Shown here: one piece after another, positions 1-11,322 of the stretch
Numbering within the stretch: position 1 is the first letter of the stretch
How the letters are laid out: each line of letters opens with the position of its first letter
Origin: Saussurea involucrata
Lineage: Eukaryota > Streptophyta > Magnoliopsida > Asterales > Asteraceae
Direction of reading: 5' to 3'
Length of the DNA stretch: 64,000 bases
Assembly (NCBI GenBank): GCA_033807775.1
Contig: CM066320.1
Span: 180,206,784-180,270,783 of the forward strand
The notes under the pieces: model-generated
Databases searched by the model: none
Seen by the model: only the letters and a program-made list of their open reading frames with translations
Told to the model about the DNA's origin: nothing
Made by a program: the position numbers and the translations under genes

Positions 1-1960
1 CAGGTGCAAGTGTTGAGAATGAGACTTAAATTAGGGCACAGTTGGTACTTACGATTGATCGGCAACGGAGGGGAAACGGAGGCAGAATCTCCGGCAGCCG
101 GAGTATGCTTAAAACTTTATTAAGTGAGTGAAAAAGGAGACTGGCGAGTTAGGGGAGACTGGGAGAGAGGGAAACTGGTTCGACTGATGTATATGGACCT
201 ACAAAGTTTCAGAACTAGTCCCTCAGGTATTAACATTTTCACCTTGGTAGCCACAAGGCTTAGTGGAGCTTGATTCGCATAACCTTTTTGGATGGAATAA
301 AATATTTGACTTTGAAGAATTTGAAATGAAATGTTGTCAGGTTTGACCATATATTTAGTTGATATAATTGGAATGGAATCTGTTGAAGAAATTAGAATTT
401 GTTTATTTGGTTCACAAAATGTAGCTTTGAAATTGGAATGAAATATGTTAAAGTTTTCTCTTTGCTTCCAATTTCCAAAACAATATGATATTTTGACGAG
501 AGGTCCAATATTTGACATCTTTCCATGACTTTTTACTATAGCAATCTCATAAAAGCAAGAATAGGGATTGATTATGAGGTTTTTGATACTCATGGTGGAA
601 AGAAAATAAAACATACTATTTAGGGTTTTAGAACATAGTCAAGCTAGACGACTAATCTTCATGTCGATTTGATCAGATGTTTCCAAGGTTTATCTTCATT
701 AAAAATAGTAAGGTTAAAGCACTATGTCTTGAGACTTAATACACACTTCTCTATCACCCAAAGTTTATAGCCGCGCTTCTCACTCGAAACACACTTTCCT
801 AATTGTGGCGTTGAAACTATAGGGACCATCTTGATGAGGTTAATAGAAGAATTGGTATTTGGGGACCATAATTGATGTTAAAAATCATGTAATCATACAC
901 GGTAAACTCAATCAAAATCTAAATTGAAATTATAGTAAACCAAAAATCAGAATTGAAAAAAATATCAAATCAAAAATTTACTCTTTATTTCCTAAATTAA
1001 CAAAGATAATAGTTAATGATATAAACCTAAAATCCTAATACTAATCAAACATCAACTATGTCTATGTGTATTTGTATTTGTATTTGTATTTGTAATTAAA
1101 ACATCAAATACCAAAACTAGTTACTAGTGACAAACCGTGAATCGAGAGACGAACGAATTTTTGGATGCGGGATTTGTGGGGAGATTTTCGTCTAGGTTTA
1201 GCTGTCAATCGATATACGAAGAAACCACACAATACAATCTCCACAACTCCAGTCAGAAATAAAAACACTACAACAGATGACTGATCGACTAGACTCTTTG
1301 GGAGGGCAGTAGATCGATTGAGACTTCAGATTAGTTCAAAGCCGATAGTCAAGAGGGCAAATCGTTTGTCGATTGTCCAACTCAAGAGGGTAGGTTGATT
1401 GAGTTATGGAGACATGAGAGCAAATCGATTATCGATTTGCTTGAAGAGAGCATGTCAAAATCGATTTAGGTCGGGAGAAGTTTGATTGAGACAATTCTTG
1501 TGAGCAAATCGGTTGATTGAAGAGGTTGATTGAAGAGATGTAAACGGTAAAAAATAGCTCAATAGCAGCCTACCAAAGCAACATGGGAGTTGGGCTTCTG
1601 ATGCCCTTTATGGTCCTTGTTGTGTGGTAGGAAAACGTGTATGTCCACAAAGTGGCCACAATGTCACCACAGTGGGATGCAAGTATACATCAAACACTAT
1701 GATCGCTATAAGTAATAATTTTAATTAGAGTAAAATAAAATATATTTGAGCGAGTTTGGTGCTTTTAACAACGAAATCTAAACAAGTAGTTAAAAATAGG
1801 TATGGGTGTAAGTTTCACTTAAGACATTTGTAGTGTCACAATGGTCAGAAACTCATGTCACAAGAATGTCCATAAAGAACCAAATCTCTCGAAAATGAAT
1901 CTTTATATACAGTGCCCACAAAATTTCCAACAAAGTTACCACAAACTGTGCATTAGCTAA
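1..1960. other. AT-rich intergenic DNA, no supported gene
   Basis: No coding region here can be supported. A 164-codon open stretch on the minus strand (120-614) has no recognisable domain, no promoter and low-complexity composition, so I treat it as chance or as a very old relic. Positions 1280-1540 carry several short ATCGATT-type words without a clear period. The remainder is AT-rich with no tRNA-like or rRNA-like segment seen. Confidence 0.5.
1069..1092. repeat. Hexanucleotide microsatellite (TATTTG)x4
   Basis: Four perfect tandem copies of TATTTG are visible. This is a short simple repeat in AT-rich DNA with no evident function. Confidence 0.85.
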
Positions 1961-2901
1961 GGGGTTGTTTACCAAATCTTCTATTAAGTCCTGTATGGAT
2001 AAATTTGTCCATATGGATAAAATTGTCTGTCCGGGTGAATTGATGTTTTTGTTTACTTTCTTATCTGAATCATTAGTCTGAACCACGTAAATGACCAATT
2101 TACCCCTTATTATAACTATGTGTTTTTATAAAGTTTTAAGCCAAATTATATTTCTGAACATCCAAGCATAAAATCACCATTTGATATCATCCAAAAAAAT
2201 CAAAACATACTAATTATAAAACAAATGGCTAGTGTTGGCAAACATACCAGAGACGAACAAAAAAAAATTACTATTGAAGAAAAATGAAGCAATCGGTAAC
2301 TTTCTTGAACAAAAAATAACGATCAAACCACAATAATCAAGAAATTGGTAACTTTCATGAACAAAAGGAAGGAAAAAGGACAAAGATGAATAGGGGAGAA
2401 ATCGGAGGAGGTGCAACAATGGAGGATGTGCAGGTCGTCGGAGCAGTGATAAAAGAGTGCATGTCGCCGGAGACAATGAGCAGTAATGGGGAAGGACACG
2501 AGGAGGTGGAGGTCGCCGGAGACAAGGAGCAGCGACAGAGAAATCGACAGCAAATGGACGAGAATCTGTGAAAACGAGCAGCGAAGGAAATAGAACCTAC
2601 AGTGGACGGAGAGCAGCGGAGGACGACAACCTTCTTGTAGCTAGGGTTTGAAGAGAAGTGTGGAAGGAGGCGTGAGCTGAGGAAGAGGCCTGGAGAGTTT
2701 TCCCTAAACCTTTAAAAGAGTGGTTTCTTATAATAGGGGTATTTTTGTCAAAAGTTTGGCTTAATAGGGACAACAGCTCAATCCTTACTGTGCGAATAAG
2801 CCATCATATTAATCATTAAGTCGCAAGTAAACAACATAAAATGTCTATGCGAATAAGCCATTTCAGCCATTAAGCTGATTAAGTCATTAGTAAACACACC
2901 C
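1961..2901. mobile_element. Non-autonomous PIF/Harbinger-like element
   Basis: The left end GGGGTTGTTTAC and the inverted right end GGGTGTGTTTAC form 12 bp imperfect terminal inverted repeats. They are flanked on both sides by TAA (1958-1960 and 2902-2904), the target duplication typical of PIF/Harbinger transposons. Subterminal words such as GCGAATAAGCCAT recur near the right end. Short open frames at 2210-2571 on both strands overlap one another, have no transposase motif and look like chance. At 941 bp it is longer than a classic Tourist MITE, so it is a medium-sized deletion derivative. Confidence 0.7.
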
Positions 2902-2904
2902 TAA

Positions 2905-3407
2905 GTTGATATAATAAAGTTAGAGTTCTATTAGCATGATGATCTATACTCAAATCTCTTTGCAGTGTCAATCTAGACTAATGTTTAAACCTTAGCAAAA
3001 CTCATACAAAACTTGTATCTCTACATTTCTCAAATATTTGTGCATCACTTAAGTTGTATTTCGAATACACCCATCTATGGATCTAGGATATAATATTAAC
3101 ACTTCAAAGTGATCAACTTATCTGTGTTGATTAAAGCTTCGACCAAAGTGACCAATTTTAAGTCTTGTCTGCTAGTCTTAAGTTCGACCTACACCCAAAG
3201 AGGTGCTTAGCTTATTATAAAATTAGAGAACATGGTAGAAGGAGAGAAATACATAAAAGTTACTTGTATTGAAAATAAAATGCAAACTATCGCCACAGTG
3301 ACGAATTGAAATCCATCAAATCCAACAACTCACTTACATAATATGTTATTTTATTATTAATTAACTATTTATATATATTATATTATTTGTATTGTTATAT
3401 ATAATTC
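2905..3407. other. Intergenic spacer, nothing recognised
   Basis: AT-rich sequence between the Harbinger-like element and the left arm of the pararetroviral inverted repeat. I see no gene, RNA or structured repeat in it. Confidence 0.5.
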
Positions 3408-4821
3408 ATATTAATAACCAATTTTCTTTGGAAATTTGTAACGATCATCCAAATGCTTTTTGGGATAGAAAAAAGCATATGGTCTCCCTGCCTTATGAAG
3501 AAGATTTTTTAGAAAATAATATCCCAACTAAGGCACGACCGTGTCAAATGAATGCTGAGTACATAGAACTTTGCAAAAATGAAATAACCTCTTTATTAGA
3601 CAAAGGTCTTATAAGGCCATCAAAGTCTCCTTGGTCTTGTACAGCTTTTTATGTTAATAAACACTCAGAACAAGAAAGAGGAGTCCCTCGCCTTGTAATA
3701 AATTATAAACCTTTAAATAAAGTTTTAAAATGGATTAGACATCCGATCCCAAATAAAAAAGACTTGCTTGACAAATTATTTCAAGCTCTTATATTTTCAA
3801 AATTTGATTTAAAATCAGGATATTGGCAAATTCAAATAAGTGAGAAAGACAGATATAAAACTGCTTTTAATGTTCCTATAGGACATTATGAATGGACGGT
3901 AATGCCATTTGGTTTAAAAAACGCTCCTTCCGAATTTCAACAAATTATGAATGATATATTCTATCCCTATAGCAATTTTATAATTGTCTATATTGATGAC
4001 ATTCTGGTTTTTTCTATGGATATAGAAAACCACTTTAAGCATCTTGACTTGTTTAAAAAATTTGTTATACAAAATGGTCTAGTCATTTCAAAACCAAAAA
4101 TGGCATTATTTCAGACCAATATCAGATTTTTAGGCCATAACATTGAAAAGTGAAAAATCATTCCTATTCAAAGAAGTATGGAATTTAGTTCCAAATTCCC
4201 TGATCAAATTACTGATAGGACTCAACTACAAAGATTTTTAGGCAGCCTAAACTATATTTCGGCATATATAGAAAATCTTAGTAGCGATACAGTTATCCTC
4301 TATGATAGATTAAAAAAGAAAAGTTCTCCTTGGACTGAAAGCCATACACAAGCTATCAAGAATATAAAACAAAAGGTTACAAAACTCCCTTGTCTAATGT
4401 TGGCAAACCCCCTTTGGGAAAAGATCATTGAAACATATGCTTCAGATATAGGTTTTGGAGGCATCTTAAAACAAGTAGATCCTGAATCAAAACAAGAAAT
4501 TCTTGTAAGATTCCATTCAGGAAAATGGAGCGGTGCTCAAAAGAATTATGCTACTATAGCAAAAGAGCTCTTCGCAATTGTCAAATGTGTGTTAAAATTT
4601 CAAGATGACCTTTATAATCAAAAGTTTATTATAAAACAGATTGCATATCGGCTAAATACATGTTTCAAAAGGATTTCAAACATGATGTTTCAAAACAAAT
4701 GTTTGCCAGATGGCAAGCACACCTAGCCCCTTTTGATTTTACCATAGTTTATAAAAAAGGAATAGAGTATCATCTACCGGATTTTTTAGCAAGAGAATGT
4801 ATTTCATGTTTGCAGGAATGA
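3408..4821 (+). pseudogene. Endogenous caulimovirid RT-RNase H fragment (left arm)
   Basis: This is a relic of a pararetroviral polymerase, which in the living virus copies pregenomic RNA into DNA. The reverse transcriptase core is plain: a YIDD active-site motif near 3990, followed by the FLGHNI and QLQRFLGSLNYI blocks typical of Caulimoviridae, then the beginning of RNase H. The frame is broken by an in-frame TGA at 4151-4153. It is broken again by a one-base deletion near 4634, after which it ends at 4726. It lacks an N-terminal protease and has no promoter. It is a partial, inverted duplicate of the polymerase at 4837-6340 and cannot encode a working enzyme. Confidence 0.9.
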
Positions 4822-6252
4822 GCGCTTCTTCAAACATCATTCCTGCAAACATGAAATATATTCTCTTGTTAAAAAATCTGGTAGATGATTCTCTATTCCT
4901 TTTTTTATAAACTATGGTAAAATTAAAAGGGGCTAGGTATGCTTGCCATCTGGCAAACATTTGTTTTGAAACATCATGTTTGAAATCCCTTTGAAACATG
5001 TATTTAGCCGATATGCAATCTGTTTTTATAATAAACTTTTGATTATAAAGGTCATCTTGAAATTTTAACACACATTTGACAATTGCGAAGAGCTCTTTTG
5101 CTATAGTAGCATAATTCTTTTGAGCACCGCTCCATTTTCCTGAATGGAATCTTACAAGAATTTCTTGTTTTGATTCTGGATCTACTTGTTTTAAGATACC
5201 TCCAAAACCTATATCTGAAGCATCTGTTTCAATGATCTTTTCCCAAAGGGGGTTTGCCAACATTAGACAAGGGTGGTTTTTAACCTTTTGTTTTATATTC
5301 TTGATAGCTTGTGTATGGCTTTCAGTCCAAGGAGAACTTTTCTTTTTTAATTTATCATAGATGATAGCTGTATCGCTACTAAGATTTTCTATATATGCCG
5401 AAATATAGTTTAGGCTGCCTAAAAATCTTTGTAGTTGAGTCCTATCAGTAATTTGATCAGGGAATTTGGAACTAAATTCCATACTTCTTTGAATAGGAAT
5501 GATTTTTCCCTTTTCAATGTTATGGCCTAAAAATCTGATATTGGTCTGAAATAATGCCATTTTTGGTTTTGAAATGATTAGACCATTTTGTATAACATTT
5601 TTTTTAAACAAGTCAAGATGCTTAAAGTGGTTTTCTGTATCCATAGAAAAAACCAGAATGTCATCAATATAGACAATTATAAAATTGCTATAGGGATAGA
5701 ATATATCATTCATAATTTGTTGAAATTCGGAAGGAGCGTTTTTTAAACCAAATGACATTACCGTCCATTCATAATGTCCTATAGGAACATTAAAAGCAGT
5801 TTTATATCTGTCTTTCTCATTTATTTGAATTTGCCAACATCCTGATTTTAAATCAAATTTTGAAAATATAAGAGCTTGAAATAATCTGTCAAGCAAGTCT
5901 TTTTTATTTGGGATCGGGTGTCTAATCCATTTTAAAACTTTATTTAAAGGTTTATAATTTATTACAAGGCGAGGGACTCCTCTTTCTTGTTCTGAGTGTT
6001 TATTAACATAAAAAGTTGTACAAGACCAATGAGACTTTGATGGCCTTATAAGACCTTTGTCTGATAAAGAGGTTATTTCCTTTTTGCAAAGTTCTATGTA
6101 CTCAACATTCATTTGACACGGTCGTGCCTTAGTTGAGATATTATTTTCTAAAAAATCTTCTTCATAAGGCAAGGAGACCATATGCTTTTTTCTATCCCAA
6201 AAAGCATTTGGACGATCGTTACCAATTTTCAAAGAAAATTGGTTATTAATAT
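3408..6252. repeat. 1.4 kb tail-to-tail inverted repeat of pararetroviral pol
   Basis: The left arm is 3408-4821 and the right arm 4837-6252, separated by only 15 bp (4822-4836). The arms are nearly identical throughout. They share the outer edge ATATTAATAACC and the inner edge TTTGCAGGAATGA with its reverse complement. Each arm carries the reverse transcriptase and RNase H segment of the same endogenous caulimovirid, plus-sense on the left and minus-sense on the right. Visible differences are few: one substitution making a stop in the left arm (4151), a one-base loss in an A run near 4634, and scattered substitutions. A transcript through the centre would fold into a long hairpin. Confidence 0.93.
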
Positions 6253-6340
6253 AATTAATTTTTCTTTGTAACTTAGGATTTGAAAGCCTTTCCTCAATGG
6301 TTAACAAGTTTATTTCTTGTTTTAAAAAACATAATTGCAA
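4837..6340 (-). pseudogene. Endogenous caulimovirid RT-RNase H (right arm)
   Basis: Reverse transcriptase and RNase H part of a caulimovirid polyprotein. Unlike the left arm it has no stop through the RT core (YIDD motif near 5665) or RNase H. The frame runs on past the palindrome centre to 4739, so its last roughly 30 codons are inverted left-arm sequence and not viral protein. Upstream it overlaps the protease frame by a few bases in another frame (6322-6340), so the polyprotein is shifted there. Solendovirus-like is my reading of the motif style. Other caulimovirid genera remain possible. It is truncated, rearranged and not expected to be functional. Confidence 0.88.
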
Positions 6341-7172
6341 AATTTTCTATTAATTCTTTCTTGTAATTCATCTAAGAATTTCTCAACAGGTTTGTTTATA
6401 AAATCAAACCTTAACTGATTTCCTTTAAAAAATCTTGTTAAACCCTTTTCATTAATTTGGGTTATAGGATAAATATCATAAATAAAATGAAGACCAATAA
6501 TAAGCTGGCTAGAAATATCTTTAGCTAAAAGAAAGCTTGTAGGAATACAGTTTTTATTTTTACAAATATATGCTTTAGGAAGCTTATATTTGAGGTTAAG
6601 AGATCCTCCTCCAGCATGTGAAAGAGAATGAGAAGTTTTTTGAAAATATGTAGGGATTAAGCCTTTTTGAATGACATTTAAATTAGCTCCACTATCTATC
6701 ATTGCAATAAAATCCCTTTGAAAAGTCCCTTCTATAAGGAGGGTGATTTTCGTGTACCATTTTTGAGAGATAACCATATTTAGATTATTTAAATGATCAC
6801 TATCTGAATCTTGGGTTTCTTCCAAGATCTGTTCAGATGTCGAAGCTTTATTTTTGTTATCTTTAAAATTTGAATAAATAATATCAATATTTTGGTGAAG
6901 AATGATATTATCATTTTTAAGAAATTTGATTTCTGTTTTAAGATTATCAATCTCTTTTGTCAAGTCCTTTAAGGAAACAGTATGATTAACTGAATGTTTT
7001 TCAGCCAAAAGTCTATTAACTTCCTTCATTGAATAATCTTGAAGGTTTGTCTTGGAGGAAGAATCATGAGTAGGTTCTTCAAGACTATTAATGATTTCCG
7101 CACAAATCATGGGGTCTTTTATCTTTTTTAAGATTTTTAAAACATTGTCATTTGACAAAACATTTATATTTA
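6341..7172 (-). pseudogene. Endogenous caulimovirid aspartic protease region
   Basis: The frame open from 7158 to 6322 has a low-complexity, charged N-terminal half followed by a retropepsin-like domain with the catalytic triad DSG (IDSGAN) near 6690 and the later hydrophobic glycine block (LIIGLHF) near 6495. In caulimovirids this protease processes the polyprotein and lies just upstream of reverse transcriptase, as here. The upstream edge is the Helitron 3' end at 7173. The coding frame resumes beyond the Helitron at 9288, so the break is an insertion and not a natural start. Confidence 0.85.
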
Positions 7173-9287
7173 CTAGTGTCCATCCCGCGCGTTGCGCGGT
7201 AGCGATAAATATTTTAAGTACTTGACCGAGTTAAGATAAAACGTAGTTTCTCCGTTAATAGTTAATGAGATACAATTTTAAAAATAGAATGTATTTTCAT
7301 AAATGGTACATTTTCATATAGTATCAACCTTCTCTTCGAGATCCTTCATTCTTGCTAATTTATTATGGATTCAAATCGTGAGATAAAACATATTTAGCTA
7401 ACTAAATTTTTGACTATCAAAATTATCCCTTATTTCTTATAATTACCTTCATTCTCCAATCTTATGCCTCTCATCAACGTGAGATAACTGATGCAATATT
7501 TGAGAACACTGAAATCTCACAATGTGACTCATAATAATGGTTGTTCTTTTTATATAAATGAAGTTATATAAAGGTTAATATTTAATAAAAATTGATTTTT
7601 AGCAAAATAGGTCGACTAAAAAAGACAACCAAATAAGTTATCACAAACTCTTTTAAACTTGTAAGGCATCTTATCCATATTTTCCTTTGCTTGCCTATTG
7701 TTCTAAATTTGTTACCAATCCGCAGATGTGGACTTACCAAATAAGACATCTCATCCACCTTTTATATACTAACCTCTTCTTTCAAATCTATCGTTTTTCA
7801 CTGATGTGGGATAAACTAAGACATCTCTTCCAGCTTTTATATACTAACACCCTCTTCCAAATCTATTGTCTTTCCGTCGATGTGGGATAATTACTCTCAT
7901 TTACTTTACATACTCACTAATTCTTCCAAATTTATCGTTTTTCTATCAATGTGAATAACATCATCTTAATTCAAGATTTGATAATACTTACATCTTATTG
8001 TGACTTGTGAGATAATAAAAAAAACATCACGGTTCAACATTTGATAATATTATATAACTTGATGAAATATAATTATTTCTATACATTTATCTATCAATTT
8101 ATTTACTTAAATAAATATTTTTTTAAGAAAAATAAGGTTGGCCATAAAGAATATCAAGCCAAGCAATCATTTAATTAATCAAAAGCCAAGTCTCCTCGTT
8201 TATTATAGTTACTTTCATTCTCCAATCCTATATTACTTATCATTGTGGGATGAGTAAAACACCACCACAATGCTAGATTTCGAAATACACAGATCTCACA
8301 CTGCCACATTATTATATATTATTATTTCTTCTTTAATCTATAAATTTAATTATTTCAATTTTTTTTAACTTCCCAACAATGTGAACCACCCCACAATTTG
8401 TAAAATACTCAAATTTCATGGTGTCACATCATGACCTTTAGTTCAATTATTGGTTTTTAACATTTTTATTGATTGATATATTAATCGATTGATTTTTTAT
8501 ATAATAATAATTTTTATTTGTTTTTCAAAAAATTCATCCAAAATAAAACAATCTATGAATCATTGGCCCTATGGATCATGGATGGGCACAAAGGTACCAC
8601 ATTCACATTTTCTATTCACATATTTATTCTAACTTTTCAGCTTTTCACCAATGGGGGGTAAACAATAACTCAACCACACAATTCACCACTTGAGAATACT
8701 CATATCTCATGGTGTCATCTCATAACCTTTTGGTTTTTTTAATATATACATATACATATATATATATAATATTGATAATTGATGATACTTTTTGTAAAAA
8801 ATGTCATCTAAAATAATACAATCTTATGTGTCAAAACCGATGAATAGACACAAATGCATTACATTCACCTTTCTTACACATTTTTATTCTATTTTTCAAC
8901 TTGTCACCAATGTGAAATAGCTAAAAGTAAACTACAATTGAGCATTTGAGAATACTCAATTTTCATGATGCAAAAAAAGGTCATCCAAAATAAGACAACC
9001 CTATGAGAATGGACACAAAAGCATCACATCCACCTTTTTATACACCTCTTTATTCAAAATTTTCAACTTTTCACTAATGTGGGAGAGCTAAAGCTAAAGC
9101 TCAACCACAATCTATCATTTGAGAATACTCACATCCAACTTTCTTATACACACATATTTGTTCTAATATTTCAACTCCTCACCAATGTGGGATAGCTATA
9201 ACTCAACCACAATCCACCATTTGAGAATACTCAATTCTCATGGTGCCACTTCATTCCTATTGGGTTTTCTTTTTATATATATAAAGA
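7173..9287 (-). mobile_element. Non-autonomous Helitron inserted in pararetroviral frame
   Basis: On the minus strand the element starts TCTTTATATATATAAAAAG and ends with a GC-rich hairpin (CCGCGC..GCGCGG) about 10 bases before a terminal CTAG. It sits exactly between a host A (9288) and T (7172). These are the standard Helitron marks: 5' TC, 3' hairpin plus CTRR, insertion between A and T, no target duplication and no inverted repeats. The 2115 bp interior has no Rep or helicase frame. It consists of degenerate dispersed copies of a segment built around CAATGTGGGATAGCTA and TTTGAGAATACTCA. Mobility would have needed an autonomous partner. Confidence 0.88.
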
Positions 9288-9866
9288 TGTCTTGAAACTG
9301 GGAAGCTAGTTTATAAAACTCATTTCCCTCTTGGAATCTAGGACCAAGATTAGAAGTAAGATTACTAATCTTTTCTTCTTGACCTCTTTTCTTTTGACAA
9401 GGGTAACCGGAAGAGCAAGCATTACAATCCGGGGATGAAAAGTTTGACATGAGGTCATCAAGATTTTGGTTAGAATCTTCAGACGTTATTTCATAAGAAC
9501 TTTCATCTGATAAAAAAAATTCGTCATCAGAACTAGAGTCTGAAAGAAGGAAATTTTTTGATAAAGAATCCTTTATTTTTTTATCAATATCAAGGCTATT
9601 AATTTTCTTTTTTGTCGAGCAACTTGAGGCATAATGGCCTACTTTTCCACATTTGTGACAAACTATTGAATTCATAATTTTCTTTGAAAAGCGCTTTATG
9701 TCTTTTTTATCATGATCTTTTTCAATATTTTTTCTTCTTTTTCTAAAGTTTTTCCTTTTTGAAAAGCGTTGGAATAATCTTTTTGGTTTTGATGATTATT
9801 CTGTGAAAAATCTTCTTTTCTTTTTCTGGAAAGGAGTATCCATTCCGAATTGATCGCAAAAATCTC
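9288..9866 (-). pseudogene. Endogenous caulimovirid coat-protein C-terminus, zinc knuckle
   Basis: A CCHC zinc knuckle (CHKCGKVGHYASSC) lies at about 9670-9630. It is followed by an acidic serine-rich tract and a second small cysteine cluster (CNACSSGYPC). In caulimovirids the CCHC finger lies near the C-terminus of the coat protein and binds nucleic acid. A lysine/arginine-rich stretch upstream (9680-9850) is out of frame with both neighbours, so at least one frameshift separates it from the coat core at 9867. Codons past 9287 belong to the Helitron. Confidence 0.82.
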
Positions 9867-10619
9867 CTAACTGTCTTTTTTCAAGAGACTGTTGGGTTTT
9901 AATTTGATTTTTAGGGCTAACTCATTGCATAGAGAAAGTCCTTCAGAGATGCAAACATTTATAAGCATGCCATAAGTGTATGAATTATAATCTATAATGA
10001 TATCATTTCTTCTAAGCATCTTTTTGACTCTTTCAGCAAAAAGATTTGGCAAGCCTTCAATAAATTTGGCTTTCCAATAAACGTTATTACAATATTTAAT
10101 CTCGAAAATTCGAGAAAGAAAAGTGTCTTTATACCAGCGAAATCTGGTTACAGTTTTACATCTTAAATTCATTAAAAGAGTTCTAATAGTCTCGCTATTA
10201 TCAGAGAATCTTCCTGTAAAATGCTCTATAAGAGTCATAATAAGGGGATAAACAACATGATCAGTGGTATTATTTGTATTAGGTTCAGTTTTAACTGAGA
10301 CAAGAATTTCATTCTTTTGGTCTGGGGTAAGATAATTATCCCACCAACCCTTTAATTGACCAGTAAAACCTGCTATTAGCATGTTTGCAATGTTTTTATC
10401 TGTATTTCTAGAATTTTTGCAAACAGTACAATACATCATCATACGATGAGCCATATTATAAATATGTTTACATGTAAAACCATCAAGATTCCACTCATAA
10501 ATGCATTTTTCGCTATAACTGTTGTTGTTAATAAACTCATGTTCTTCATTAAGAACATCCATAGGTGTAGGACGATGATAGTAATATTTATTAGTAATAG
10601 GCTTATCAGCCCATTTCAT
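9867..10619 (-). pseudogene. Endogenous caulimovirid coat-protein core
   Basis: A 250-codon frame carrying the conserved capsid block around GWWDNYL (near 10340) and a later LMNLRCKTVTRFRWYKDTF region, in the order expected for a caulimovirid capsid domain just before the CCHC knuckle. The frame ends at 9867 by a frameshift or stop near the basic tract. It is adjacent to, and probably once in the same polyprotein as, the frame ending at 10625. A short opposite-strand open frame (10446-10805) is an antisense shadow. Confidence 0.75.
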
Positions 10620-10624
10620 TTTGT

Positions 10625-11180
10625 TTATAGTATCCTTATGAGGTTCATCATCAGAGGTTTCTTCTGTATTAGAAAATATAGGTTTTCTAAAGTAGAAATA
10701 GTGGATTTTGAAATAGAGAGATTTTTAAACTTTTCTTCTAACATTTTTTCAATATCAGAAGTTGAATTTTTTAATTTAAATTTTTTTATTTCAGGGGGAG
10801 GCTGAATAGAGGGTGACGTAAAAATTATATCTCTTGTAGGTTTAACCTCGGGATCTTTTCTTTCATCCTTAATAGAAATTTTTTCCATACTTTCTTGTAG
10901 GGAATCTAATCTTTCTCCTAAAATGATAAGATAAAGTTTAGTATAATTTTGCTTTTCTAAAATCTCATTTATGTGATGAATTGTCACATTTAAAACCTTT
11001 TCCTCAATAAGTTTGGAAAAAGCAGAATAACTTATACAAACATTATTTATTTCTGTTAAAAAAGCACCTTGTGGTGGGGTGGGGGGGTCTATCACCGAAG
11101 TCTGAATTCCTCCTCCTCTTCCAAGAAATTTGAAATTTCTTTCAATGATATTAATATGACCCTTAATATAAGTTTTTACA
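10625..11180 (-). pseudogene. Endogenous caulimovirid polyprotein, upstream segment (5' truncated)
   Basis: An open minus-strand frame upstream of the coat core. The segment from 11095 downward is proline-rich and then predicted helical. It could be the coat N-terminal extension or the tail of the movement protein. The reading frame stays open above 11095 to about 11180, where coding-like sequence gives way abruptly to TA-rich DNA. The rest of the movement protein and the viral leader are therefore missing. I could not assign a domain with certainty. Confidence 0.5.
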
Positions 11181-11322
11181 ATATATCAATATTATAATAT
11201 GTTATATATTATACTACGGTCTACACATGTATATATATATATATATATGAATATTACTTTTTTTAAATGTAATTTACTCTATATGTTTTAATGTGTGTAT
11301 ATATATCTATATTAGTTATATA

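Noticed and set aside
120..614. 164-codon minus-strand open frame
   Set aside because: No recognisable domain, no promoter signals and biased AT-rich composition. Chance or an unrecognisable relic.
2210..2571. Short overlapping frames on both strands inside the Harbinger-like element
   Set aside because: They overlap each other, have repetitive composition and no transposase motif.
7687..7890. 67-codon frame in the Helitron
   Set aside because: It is a translation of the element's internal degenerate repeats.
10446..10805. Plus-strand frame opposite the coat-protein region
   Set aside because: Antisense shadow of the minus-strand polyprotein.
3408..11180. A complete or activatable endogenous virus
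   Set aside because: Movement protein mostly missing, pol duplicated and inverted, Helitron in the frame, plus stops and frameshifts.
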